From the NCBI RefSeq assembly GCF_964204865.1, contig NC_135254.1:18667001-18731000 (forward strand): a DNA stretch of 64,000 nucleotides. Direction: 5' to 3'. This document shows positions 11,334 through 24,800 of the stretch, one piece after another. The stretch is from Styela clava. Its lineage: Eukaryota; Chordata; Ascidiacea; Stolidobranchia; Styelidae. The translations under genes and the position numbers were made by a program. The notes beneath the pieces are model-generated. The model was not told the origin of the DNA. It was given only the letters and a program-made list of their open reading frames with translations, and did not search any database. Each line of letters opens with the position of its first letter. Positions within the stretch are counted from its first letter, which is position 1.

Positions 11334-12962
11334 GTAAGTATTCAAGCCAACAAGGCATCACTGGGCAGTAATTTCCCTATTCCCTAAATTGGGAAACATC
11401 CTTCTTAAATGAAAAGATAGGGAGCATGCTGCCACTGGGCCTCGTTTAAAACATTGGCACAAATACCTCATAATATCATAAAAACACTAGGGCATAAAAT
11501 ATTGTTTTTTGTTTAATTAAATCACAAATATGTATAAAAAACATAAACCTCTTGTATGTTATATTCTCTTTGCCCTGTGATTAGTTATAGAGAATGGGTG
11601 AGATTTTGAGAGTCGAGAATGGTCTGTCTGTGCCAATGTCAGAATTTTTTTTTATATGAAGCAAGACTTGTTTTAAAATAGAAATATCAATAACTGACAA
11701 ATACCAGTATATCGACATGTACCGGTATTCTGATATTGATAAATGCTGCTTCTTCAACATAACGTGAAAAAATCGTGGTTCACATTCTGGTAAGCTGTTT
11801 TAGAAATATTTTAGTAGGTTTGTGCACACGAGCTAAAACACCACAAGTAAAATATATGTATATATACAACACTTGTATGCGACCATTTAATGTTTTGTTT
11901 AAAACTAGAACAAATGCTCGCATTTTAAAATCGACTGATATTTAGATATTTTCTAATTTTGTCAGGTATACTAATTCCAATTTATTGATCTACTCGTCTA
12001 TTATTTTTGATAAATTGATGACAACGCTACACTTTACTCAAAAGTTACAAAATTGGAATAATTTTTACGTAACAGTATTCAATTTGTTATATTTATCAAA
12101 ATGTGAAAAATTTGAATTAATACAGAATTATACATTCCATATAAAGGTCATCCTAGAAAATAATACTAATTACCATAGAACTATTTTAATAATTATTCCA
12201 TTTGTTTGAACAAATACACACACGAACAGTAAATTTTTGTTCTATTTTGACACTGAAACTAAAACAAATTTTACGTAAGGTTTGAAAAACAGAATTAAAA
12301 TTTCCCAATAGAACTCATAGTCATAAAAATTTGAAATTTCACCTTTCTTTCTATGATGTCATAAAAATTAAAAATAGTACATTGTCACTGACGTAATGTA
12401 ATAAAAATTTATTTTGCTATATTGTTGAAAAATAACAATATTACTCCGAACTAGTTTACAATTTACGACATACTAATGTTTTTAGAAGCTTGGCGGAAAT
12501 TCGATTATTTGAACTTACCGTCGTATTAGATGTGAGTGAAAAGCTGCACTACAATTGTCCAATACAAATGTCATAATCTGATTTAATGTGAAATATGTAG
12601 AAATTTGCTTATATTAAATTTTATTACTGTAGACTTAATAAATATGCCAAATTGCTATTGCAAAATCGCTTCAAAGTATTAAGAAATATGAAATTCTTAA
12701 ACATTTCGCAGCAAGTTCACCTCTATGATTTCAATACAAAAATTGACAAATATTCAACAAAAACAAAACGGTGTTTTTACATAAAACTTGTTTCACAGAT
12801 CATACTCCTTGAGCCGAAAATATATGAAAATCTTTTTAACCCTGCAAAATATATTCACTCATTCCCTTTATTCCATCTCAATTTAAATGTTGTGCCAGGC
12901 TAATTGTGTGTGTGTTTGAGAGGGAGATATGGTATATATGCCAATGATTATTGTCCGATTGA

Positions 12963-13283
12963 GTGAGTGATATTCGCTGCAATGCGGTTGCGCCGTCGCA
13001 GAAAGTTGCTGCTCGCTTTTTTGAAGAAGATTCATATGCGTGCCAAGCGTCAGTAATTCGATATATACACGACCTTCTTAACTACATAGTGATAATGTCT
13101 ATGCTAGAATTTGTTCGCGTTGAATGCTCGGATAATTATGAATATTTAGGCGCGTCGCTAACGTACGAGTGCGAAGTGCGAAAAGGCGAACCATTTTTAG
13201 TTCGAAATAAGAATGTTCGATCGTCTATCGTTTACCGAGTCTCCTTCTACTTGGATGACAAGACAAAACTGGTTTTTAATTGA
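12963..13283 (+). other. Orphan open reading frame, 106 codons
   Basis: The frame runs 321 bp without a stop in an otherwise stop-dense AT-rich region, with locally higher GC and several Cys codons (motifs VECSDNYEY and YECEVRKGE). I recognise no domain, signal peptide or splice-site pair that ties it to vWA gene 1. It could be an unplaced exon, a fragment of a transposon, or chance. Confidence 0.25.
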
Positions 13284-13428
13284 TCGAAGGAACTATTTCT
13301 CATACATGAGTTAGTAAGTACGTGATGATGTATTCTTGGATTAAAAAAATGTAAAAGACCTTGTACATGAGTGTTCTCCCATAGCAACACAATAATAGGT
13401 TACAATTTTATGCGTACTTGTTCTTTAC

Positions 13429-13736
13429 CAGAGGTAGGCAAGGTTTTCAAACTAAGGGCAAAAAATTTTGCAGACCTAGTCTGGCGAGCCATGTAAGTGT
13501 GACGAAAAACGTTACATTTTATGAACAATATTTACAGTGTTAACGAAGCACAAATGGAAAACAATATGTCTCGTGCGAAAACTAAATTTAACTGCAATCT
13601 CAACAGATTCCATGAGCTATTTTTAGCCGAAACAATACAATTTGATTTCGGTTTGGCTGTGGCAGCATCAGGCGGGCCAGATTGAATTACCCAACCGGAC
13701 AGATTTGGCCCGCAGGCCGTACTTTGCCCATTTCTT
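13429..13736. mobile_element. hAT-type MITE, family shared with 19826-20113
   Basis: The ends CAGAGGTAGGCAAGG and TTTGCCCATTTCTT are weak inverted copies, and the sub-terminal GGCCCGC blocks are typical of hAT elements with GGGCAAAC ends. The flanking 8-mers match only partly (TTCT shared). The interior shares GGCGGGCCAGATTGAATTAC and GTGTGACG with the copy at 19826-20113, which defines a local family. Confidence 0.65.
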
Positions 13737-14218
13737 TTCTATAATGTTAACACTTCGGAGAAAGTAGCTGCTGTTGTTTGAAATGGCGACCCGGGTTATC
13801 TATACCCAACTGTGTACAAGTACAATAAGACGCGGACTTCTGTTAAATCTATATGTTAACCAAGTTTTGGAATAAAGATTTGAAACCGAAAAAGTTGATA
13901 TATTCTATGTTCAACTTGACCTTTCATACAGACTGCATTTGGTATTTGATTGATTTAGGTTTCCAACCTTTAAACCTAATTCGCATGCAAATGATATTTT
14001 CGATGTATTATGGTCTACCAAAGAGTGAGTTCACTCGGAGCTTCTAAATTTAGAAGTATTTAGTTTTAACAAACTTCAGAAAATTCTGTTCGTGTTCCTT
14101 CAATGACCCAAATATTCCGCATGATAATTAGATGCCTTTGAATTTAGTTCTAGTGCACATTCAAAACATTATACGGGCCTCCTTACCTTATTGCACTTGT
14201 ACGTTGTAGCTGCATACT

Positions 14219-14778
14219 CAGGCTTACCATACGTCCCGTTTTAGGCGAAACAGTCCCGCTTTTTGGCGTCTTGTACCGCCGTCCCGACGAGTCAGCCAAA
14301 AGTCCCGCTTTGGCGTTTAGCCATCCAGCATATCATATCGAACGTATCATATGTAAAATCAATTCTAATTGGTCCTGTTCGGACGTCCACGTGAATGTAA
14401 CATTGAACAACGTCTTTTTGAAGGTGGTATCTACAGAAAAGCATGCTTGGGCGAATAAGTAAATTCTCAATGCTTGAAAACGGCAGACTATTTTATTATT
14501 CTTTATTCTATTTGCTGTACATAAGAAAATCTAAATTCGGATCATTTTTATCGTTAGCGTCTATTCCTTTCTATTTTTCGAACCGAACCCGATATTGAGA
14601 CAGAGAATAATATGTGCATGAATTCTCGATGACAAAATGGTCAATGAAGCCAGTCTGGATGGCTTTAAATGTAGGCCTATGTAGTAAAAATGGAAACTGT
14701 GAGGTTACAGGATCACGGCTAAGGGGTCGTGTCTTTGGAGGTGTCCCGCTTTGGAGTCAAAAAAATATGGTAACCCTA
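14219..14778. mobile_element. Non-autonomous hAT-type element with perfect 8-bp target duplication
   Basis: The left end CAGGCTTACCATACGTCCCG and the right end ATGGTAACCCTA are inverted copies over the first 13 bases or so. Identical 8-mers TGCATACT flank the element at 14211-14218 and 14779-14786. Inside, the phrase GTCCCGCTTTGG recurs (TCCCGCTTT several times). No transposase frame is present. Confidence 0.87.
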
Positions 14779-17700
14779 TGCATACTACATATCGTTAGAT
14801 TGAATTAAAGCTTGTTTTACCTTCAAAATTTATCGCTGAAATATTACTATTTTTTTTTAATAATTTCATAGCGTAGGGGTCACCAAAAAACAACGAACTA
14901 ATTTCTGATCAGCGGTTAATTAGTCTACCAGTAAAGTTAGCATGTACGAATGTCTAAAAATCGAATCTCTAAGTTTCCTTTAAACGTTGTTTAGGATGAT
15001 AAGAGAAACTTATTTCAATATATAGAAATAGGGTACTAGGACTATTTTCTACAATCCCCAATTTTGAACCGTGACAAGACACTCCAGGAAGTTGTTTTTG
15101 TGCTGATGGATATATATCATCAATGTAATTATTTCCTAATGAGGTGTTGCTAGTAGGCCACATCGGTTAACTGGTTAATCCAGTTCGACAAACGATCCAC
15201 GGAAAATCACAATCTTTAGTTCTGAAGATTAGACGTGTTTTAATCAAACTCGTCTGACTCGATGCAATCTAAGAAAACGTGCTTTGACGTAACTATGGAC
15301 AACGACTCTGAGGTTTTGAATATTACGCTTATTACGTCACTGTAAAAAATGACGATACAAATGTCCATAAATGAACTTAATATATTTCTGAAATATTCAT
15401 TTTAGTTCTGAACGAAAGTATCGAGTTAAAGAGGGACAACTCAGTAATATCCCAATTTCAAGTTCATCATTTCGAAACTACATTTGTATAGGTTTTGCAT
15501 CTAATACTTTTGGTAAAATTTTGGATATATTTAAAGTTTTAATCGTTTATACGGAACCAAAAATATTTGATTGACGTAGGTTTAATGTTTAGTGGAATAA
15601 TTTTGGGTTGACATTATTTCATAACATCATCAATATCTGACGTGCGTAGTTAATACGAGTATATGAAAGAAACTATTTGTCATATCCCATTGACATTTCA
15701 TGATTTTTAGAAAGTATGATAATCACAAAAAATCAATGAATGATCAAGTACCTAAATGGCAAGGTTATTTACGCTTCACGACTTTTACGTGGAATTCACA
15801 TCAAATCTGAATTGATCACGGCGCAGTGGTGGCATACAAGAAAAGACAAGGTAGAAGAATAAAGCAAAAACACTTAAAAATGATAAAAAAAAACTCTCTG
15901 TAAAGTTGCTACAAATGATTAATTTTTAGAGTGACGTGAATTGATATCAGCAAAGCTATAAAAGTGGGGAAATTAATGAGCTACAATTGAAGGAATATTC
16001 GAAACCGCTCACGTTTAGACAAAGAATTCTTCAATGCATTGATGATAGCTAAAGCATAGTAGCATTGGCTGTACAGCATGTAATAATAACATTCCTCATT
16101 ATGACAAAAAAAACACAAACACCTATCATTTGCAGAATATTAATCAATCAAAATGACACAACAACTTTGAATTATTTTTACTATATCAGCAGTACTGCGA
16201 TGCGCAAATTTACAAACCAACTTAATTTACGATTATCATCAATATTTTATCAAATCCATTATTGATATATCGGTACATATATATGATCAAACTACAGTTC
16301 ACGAAGAAGAATGTCACGTGACTACGGATACTTCCGTCCAAATTTCGGTACCGCGATTGCACCGTGACTAGATAAGTGACGTCACTCTTTTCTCCAATGT
16401 GCCAGAAAACGTGCGACAATATTTCACCTTTGCGTAATGAGACATCGTTCTGGGAAAAAGGCATCGGCAATGCAGATTGTAATTGAAATATGATCATTTA
16501 TTTTTAATTGCGTTACTAGATGGTTGAAGGAGGGTCCACGAGTTAGCTCAGGACAGATTTGTTATTGATGCTGTAAATAGAGTTTTGTGGCAGGACAACA
16601 GCAGATTGCCTTTTTTTTCATTCATTTATACTTTTATAATAGTCAGAGTTCATTTAGATGAATATGCCGCCATTTAAATACCGTAAGGAATTTGAGGCAC
16701 CATGAGGAAAGCGACTCAGTGGTAATGAGTTTCACGTCCAGCAAATTAAAATATACCGAGGTACATAAGATTAATTTACTTCTGTTCTGAAATGTGGATT
16801 GTGCATGTGAAAAAGATGAATTATGCTTTGAAACGTTGAAGAGAAGCATGTCAGGGTGACTAGATTAATTAATGTATAGTCTAATAATTTTAAAAATATA
16901 TTTGGGGCTTAGGATAATAGACTAAAATCGATAGCTGCAATGACTTACCGACTCCGAGTAATTGGTTGACACATATCATTCATTGTATTTTTTTTTGTTT
17001 GTACTGTATTTCCAATTATCGGATCATGATAGATATGAAGATGCATTCTGCAAATATATCAAAACGCTCGGCAACTTTTCAAGAGAAATAATATTTAATC
17101 ATATGTGACAGCAAGAACATTGTCAATATATCATTTTATAGGATTCGATCTTGCACTGTCGAATATACAAATTGTTTTAAATTTAGGCTTAAGGTTGGAG
17201 CCCGTCTTTGTCGACTTTCTTTTTTTGACGCAGCCGAAGCTATTGTTTCTATATCTTGTCAATTCAAAATTTTGTTTTTAATTTTGTTCCACTTTGAATC
17301 ATCAAAAATTATGGATAACTGACGAAGAAAGGTTTTCTCGAAACCCCGATTAAAAATGCAACAAAAGAAATTAAAAGGTGGATATACAATAATCTATAAA
17401 CTCGTTATTGACACGTTAATGTATACTGTTATAGAAAAACCATTTTGCTCAATTAGTTGAATAGTTAAGAGGCAATGTTCCATTCAAAGTTAAAACATTT
17501 AATTAGCACATGCAAAACATTTGCGACATAGCCTATCCGTTAATTTAATAAAAACATATATATTAGAATTTGATCCAGGAGAAAAAACCTAGGATTACCA
17601 CAAAAAATCAGGTTATTGTCTTACTCGTACCAATTTTTTTTAGTTGAACTAAAATATACATGCTACTTATCTGCGAAACTCCTCATTTTCCCATTGATAT

Positions 17701-18831
17701 TTCTGCTTTGAAGCCAATAAATGGTTCAAAAATTTGCATATATATATTCGACATTGCCTTTATCAAATTTTTGTAATGGAACATCATCGGTCTTGTTCAT
17801 ACGCCAAAATATTGACAAATGAGTCAGATAAATAATGTAGTTTTAATTTAGAAACAAAACTGCCAAGAGATTAATGTATTTTGTGTTAAATTTAGGCCAC
17901 GTTCGTTCAGCATCTTGTTTGGCTCAATATAGAATTTGTATTAGAAGTGGGAAGCTGCGAAATTTGAGTTAGCTCAGAAAATAGTGTGATAGGATATTTT
18001 TCGGCAGGATGTGATTAGACAAAAACCTTATTTGGAACGAAGACCTGAAATTTCTAATTAGTTGAAAAGGCACAGACGCTAGGCAAAAATTCATTGAAAA
18101 GGATTTTTTTGAAAATACACCGGAAAAATATTTTTAATCATAAATTTATAACAAAATTTAACAAAAATAAGTTGGAATAAAACATACTTAAAAACGCTGA
18201 TTTAGAAACCACTACAACTGTTTGTCTTAGATTTAACGCTAGAGCGTCATTATACAATAACATACTGAATACAGCACGATCCTGCCATAATACGGTCACT
18301 TTGTTAGCACACAGTTACATCATTGTTGTTTCAATGTAAGTTAATTGTTCTCAGTTAAATGAGCAATATTGATACAAATTATTTTTATTATTAACCAATA
18401 ATTAGGTCACATTAAATGAATGGAAAATTTACCAACCTATTCTAGACGAGATACTAATTCATTCTGTCTATATTTAAAATATGAGGCACTAACAAACCTG
18501 TGAAATTTTTAATGGGATTGACTAGATTAACCATGTGGATCAATATTTCATTGAATTTTAAGCCTAAACGGGTGTAAACGGCGCTTCACATCAGCAAATC
18601 ATACTTGAAAAGACATTATTTTTGTTCCACTATCAATATTGATAAAATATGTATAACGGTGGAATTTTGGTTATACAGATGAGTTTTGAATGAAATACAT
18701 AAACTAATCGTTTGCAAATTGCATTTATTATTTGTTTCACCAGAATAGAATCCTGTGTTGTCATGATAAAATTATTCAAAGATACATTTGAAAATATAGC
18801 ATGAGCGAGTGTTACACGATATTGATAGACC

Positions 18832-21800
18832 ATGGCTTCGCTTATAAAAGTGTTTGTATTCTGCTGTTCCGTATCGTACTATGCAAGCGCTTTTAACTTG
18901 GATAAACGCGTATCTGGAGCTAAATTTTTACCCTCGGATTCGTACAGAGAATTAGCTTATCATTTGTGGGAAAAAGAAAAAGAACAAGCAAACGTTTTGA
19001 AATTCAATGCAGTGCTGTTTGGATCAAAGTAAGTACTTATTTGAAAAATTACATCAAAACTCCAGAGCACGAGACACGGGAAAATAATTGTAGCCTACGT
19101 GTGTTTTACTGGAGAAAACTCACTGAATTTCACATGTAATGTGCACGATATCATTTTGAAAAACATGTTTTGTATATAATTTAGAAACAGCGAACTCATT
19201 TCATTGGCACTTTTAGTACCAGATTACACCTAAAGCGTTTACTACCATGGAAAATAAATTATGAGCTAACATCACTGGCGATTGTGATATCAAAACGTAG
19301 CGTAATAATGGCATACGTTGGAATATCATCATGACTACTAAGGCACCAACAATACTGAGGCATAAGATTATTGTGCTATCCAATTTAGTATGCTTATTTC
19401 CGTATTAAAGTTCATTCCCACTCTCTAATAGCAGTATGTGCACCAATGATTAGTATTGTTACCTTCTTTGTCTATCCGTATCTACGATTGAATTCGTTTC
19501 ATTTTTTATATTTCAGTTGGACATTAGTAAAACCAACAGCCACACTAGAAGTTGGTTTAAGTGGAAGCGGAGAGACGGAAGAAGAAAAACTATTTGCAAA
19601 AGACATTAGAATACGATATGGATGTGGTAAGGACTTGGGTATTTTCATTTTATGTTGAGTTGGGGATCTTTAGAAATGGAATTAACTGAAACCACTCTTT
19701 CCTAAAGTTGTGATGTTTGGCAAACTTTGTTCTATTGAACCAATGTGTCAGTATCAAAAAGCTGGGAAAGCTTTCGATTTTTCTGTAATATTTCTCACCT
19801 AGGTTAGTTTCTCCACGTATATCGACTAGGGGTGAACAGGTTTTTAGATCAAGGGCCAAAAATTTTGCACACCTTGACTGGCGGGCCATATAAGTGTGAC
19901 GTAAAAAGTTACATTATTCGAACAAGTAGAAACAATAAGCCTCATGTCAAAACTAAATTGATTCGCAATCTCAACAAAATTCCTAAAACGAGCTATTTTC
20001 AGCTAAAACATCAAAATTTTGTTTTAGTTTGGTTGTGGCTGCATCCGGCGGGCCAGATTGAATTACCCAACGGACCAAGTTTGGCCCGCGGGTCATAGTT
20101 TGCCCATGTCTGGACTAGACCATACCAAGCAATTTCTTGCAAAATCAACATTTCAAAAACCAATATAATGATGAAGCATATCACATTTTTTCGGGGCCAT
20201 TGATTTTTTCAGTGCCAATGAAATGCAACTCACGACAGGTCATATACCTAGAAAAACAAAATCATAATTTTTAAAATTCTTTTCCCATCGTGGTTCAATG
20301 AACTTTGATGTCGTAAAATTGTTCAGCCTGAATATTTGCCGAAGCCGCTTGGAAATAGTTCATCCCTTATCATGAATATAACGTGTTTTATCAAGTATGA
20401 GTATAGCTTAAACACGAACCATTTGTTGGAAAGTAGCTTTTCATTATGAAATATATTCTTATGACACACATCATAAAAATAAAAGTCGTGTTTGACTTGC
20501 TACCTAATATGTACAAAATACCTGAAAATGAACATGGAGGTTTGAAGTACCGAAAATGACATATATGCATTAGTTAGTTTCACGGGGCACATACAATTCT
20601 CAAAAATCTATATTAAATATATGCATGCGTCGTATTTAACACTAAGTTTGGCATAATTATAAAAATTACGTGATTCAGAGGTTTTGTTTTGTATTGCCTA
20701 TTACCTGTATGGGTTAGAACCCTTGGCGACCTATTGTGTGGACAATATATTGATAATTTACCACATCAAATATCAATTGTGTAAATAGCCATTTATTTGG
20801 GTTTATTGCAAGCGCACAGCGATTTGTTTTATTTAAACTGTTTGAAACAGTTTACGAGTAACATTTCATGTTCATTGTGTTTTATTTTAACAGACATGAC
20901 AGTAAAGTAATATTACATTTCTGTTTAGAAGTGTATCATCATATGTCACCGCGTAATATCCACAATACTTTACCGTATTAAGCAGCCCTGCATTGCTTGG
21001 TTATTATCTAACTTTCATACTTTGTCATAAATGTCCAGATCAATAACCTCATTAATTATAGTTGTGTACAAATGTTGACAATAATCGTTCTTATTTTCTG
21101 TATATGATATATAGTAAATGTAAAAATAATAAAAGATAATCATAAAATGTAGTAACAAACATGGAGATTTTCATTGAAACTCATTATGTACCTACTGTAA
21201 ATAACAAAAAATATATAACCCTAAAAATTACAATTTGTTTAAGCCTGACATTTTCCTATCACTTGACTTTGCATGAACTCAGCATTTCATAATTATTATT
21301 ATTTGCATTGGAACGTCTATTGCTGGAAATATTAATGTTTAATCAATGTGATCGTTTCACATTCAACTCGTTTTGCTCGGCCGTGTGGAAGTTTGTATGA
21401 AAAGAAATTGAAATGTTTTAAAACTATAAGTTCTAATTTTGAACGATGATACTTATATTGTCATTTGTGTCATAAATTGCTCGTTTTTAAATGTCGGCCT
21501 GCTATAAAAATAACGGTATTTTATATAATTCAATATGTGCCAATAATTTTTCCGAAAAGTTTGACACAGCAACCGGAATCCGTGTATTCGAATTGGCAAC
21601 TGCGGTCATGGTATACGTCTGTCTGCGATATCTAAAAACTTGCCAACATTCCTGCTTAAAATTAATCTAAACGCATCACGTTCAAATCATTATGCATTTC
21701 CTTCCTTCAGCATATCGTAAAGCCCACAAAAAACTAATTGAAATAGAGTTGGGCATGTGTTTTTAATTTTTATAGCAGTCTCAGATCTTACTCTTGTATA

Positions 21801-24800
21801 AACACACTGTTCTTTGTGAGTTACATTTTGCCACTACGTTCAACAGGTATAGTTGTATAAGTAGTTATAGAGGAAAGTAAAACGAGGTCGAGTTTTGACT
21901 TTTTTTGTAACTAAAAGAAGCACCTTTTCATAATATTCAAGTTAATTATATGAATAATCTTTAAATAATCAGCTATACGAATCAACACTTACTAATAGGT
22001 AATGAACAGAAAAAATAAATTTGCCATATTATACGATTTACAAGTGCACTATTAATGCCAGCTATTTTTGATTTATACATGCCCTCTTATTAGACGAAGG
22101 TTCTGCCATGTGTTATTCATACTTTTTGTATATAATCAAGTTTGCTTTATTGAATTGTCTCTTTTTAATAGAGCTTTTCAACGCATCAGCAACGAAGTGT
22201 TCAAGCAGTATTACACTCACTGTACCAAGTTCAACTATTAACTTGACATCAAACGGGAAAAATTCCATCGCAATTAAGAGCAACGACGAGAAAAGTGCAA
22301 TTTTGGTAAGATTCACTCAACGTATTATCAACTTGTGTGAACCAGCAAGTTCATCGTGCATCCCATATATATTTAATTAACATCGTCGGCGTGAAATATT
22401 ATGATTTGTTTTCCCTGTTTAAATTTTTTAATGTTTTTGAAGTTGTCTTAAATAATATGAAATCAATATTCACGGTCCTTGTACTCCGAGCAAAATAATG
22501 ATGCTGTGCATTTAACGTTTTGCAGTATTGCAATTTAAAAATGTACTTACTTATCCAATACTTGCAAAGGTGTAGGTATTTCTCATTCTCTTTTATAAAA
22601 CTCTATTATCTGACGTTGAACACGTTGCGCCAACACGAAAAACGAAGTCCCTTCATGTCGTTTTTAATATCTTATATTGTTCCAATATCCGAGACGCTTC
22701 CACCGGATATTAAGACAACCACGTCCTAGTTATATTTTTTGGAACAATATCATTCCTTTTCTTTATGATTATATGCAAATGTCGTACGGTTGATCTTTGC
22801 TAAAGCAATACAAATCGTTCAACAAAAAGTATTATATTTAAATGCATGTATTTTACAGACTATATATTAAGTCGACTAAACTAAGTACAATTATACAAAC
22901 TGGGCTCAGGATATGGGCTCTACATGAGGAACCCTTAGGCGTTAGGAGGTCGTACGCGGACGAGCATTATTTTCGATTCTGTGTATCTTATCCAATTCTC
23001 CATGCTCTGGTAGTAGGTTCAGTTATACTTGGCTTGTTGGTTTTCGGGGTCCAAGCTTTCAAACTGTTATGAAACATAGTCAAGGGTGACATTGTGTAGA
23101 TTACAATTTCAAATATCAAGCTACATTATTTCTTATTACCTAAAATATCAAGTTAAACACATGTGTTAATGTTCTTTTTTAGTTCATATATACATAATAA
23201 ATACAATGTAATAGTGTCGTGTTTCTCAGATAAGAATCAATTTGAAGGTAATATCTTGAAAAGAGTTCAAAATTCAAACATTGGCAACACCTTAACTAGC
23301 GGTTGCGGTTGCTGTGGCGATGTCACTACAGTCCAGACAGTATGCTGGAAATGACAAATCGTCACGTTGTTTCTATTTTAGGAAGCTATTCAAGTTCTAT
23401 TCCGAGTCACTAAAGACGATGCAATCACGATAATTACTTTTTGAAAAAATATTGATTATTCACTTTAGAGTAAATATGTGTATATATTTGAAATATAAGC
23501 AATGTCAGACGCACTAAGCTATGTATTTTGACGGAGACAGATTTCAAAACCCCCGATATATGTTCGCCCACACCCATTGTTCGACACGAGTTCATCATCG
23601 CAACTAGGAAGGTTTAATGACTTCAGTAGTTTATGCTTAACATGAAATATTTCAGTTATTCGAGACAGTATTTGGATCGAAATTTGCAACAAATTATTCA
23701 AAGTGTGGACTGTTTTTTAAAACTTCGACAATAAAACATGTAATACAACAATACCACGTTTATAATTGAATATGAAAAATAGATAAATTTGCTAATGGAA
23801 AACTCATTATATTTCATATGTACTTCAAAAATCCACAGACTTTACTAAGATCAACGAATATTTACCTCATCCATGATACTGTGAATTGCGAAAGCTATGG
23901 ATGAGTTGGAATTTGGCAATCATTGTTCGTACAGTTGTAGTAACATTATTAATAATTATGCCTAAACATATCACCACAATTTCAAATACATTGGAAATAC
24001 TTTAATCACAATATCTTGCTTTTGTACATGCAAATAAGTTCTGTTAAATACACTGGTTACCTCACATTGGCCAGATTCAGAGTCAAATATAAACTACTGA
24101 TAATTTGTATTACAGACAATAAATCACTATAGATAACGTTGATATTTTCAGATTTGTCAACCGAGAGCAGAACAATTTTGTGAATCTTCATCTTATTCAA
24201 CGGGTGCTTGTTATCTTACCACTGTAAACCACACTAACAATAAAGAAGAACTTTTCACAGATACTCCTGCTTGGAAAGAGATCACTCCATGTTGGAAAAG
24301 TGAGTCTCTGGTACTCGTTTTAAGAACACTTAGAACAAGTAATTTCTCAACGCTGAATTGCACATTTTAGTTATTGTTTTGATTATGTCTTAGTTATGAT
24401 TATATCAAATCTAATACCACCAGTGATCACTGTACCAACACAAGTTTATATTGTTAACAAAAGTAATCTAGTCAATTATCCGAATACTGGTAAGTTCTGA
24501 AGTCAGTCAGCGCTATTGGCGTCAGCCATGTTTTTACATACTGAGTAGGCAACATAGCTTGTAAATGCAGCTTGCGATTTTGAAACCACATATAAATTGT
24601 CTCTATAAACTTTACTTACACAAGTATTAACAACACTCTAAACGCCACCGCTCCGGAAGATTCTATGTTAAATAAGAATGACCAGACTTTTGATATTTAT
24701 TAAAAGCTTATTCTTTTCAGGTTGCTATCCGACTATCGTTGACTTGGCGTTTGTTGTCGACGGATCATCTTCCGTGAAGAAGAAAAACTTCGAACGTGTA

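Larger units (their letters stand above)
11334..18831. other. Long stretch between vWA gene 1 exon 9 and vWA gene 2
   Basis: About 7.5 kb with two hAT-type elements (listed separately) and one orphan open frame at 12963-13283. The missing terminal exon(s) of vWA gene 1 should lie here in phase 0. I looked for an acceptor followed by a stop-terminated frame resembling either paralog and could not choose one. The rest is AT-rich and featureless to me. Confidence 0.5.

Noticed and set aside
22842..23072. Frame with a hydrophobic C-terminal stretch in the same intron
   Set aside because: No acceptor/donor pair in the needed phase and no counterpart in paralog 1.
23163..23354. Cys-rich frame (SGCGCCGDVTT) in an intron of vWA gene 2
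   Set aside because: Its possible TTCTCAG acceptor would join exon 3 in the wrong phase and the frame ends at once in a stop; the exon at 24152 fits in phase and matches paralog 1.
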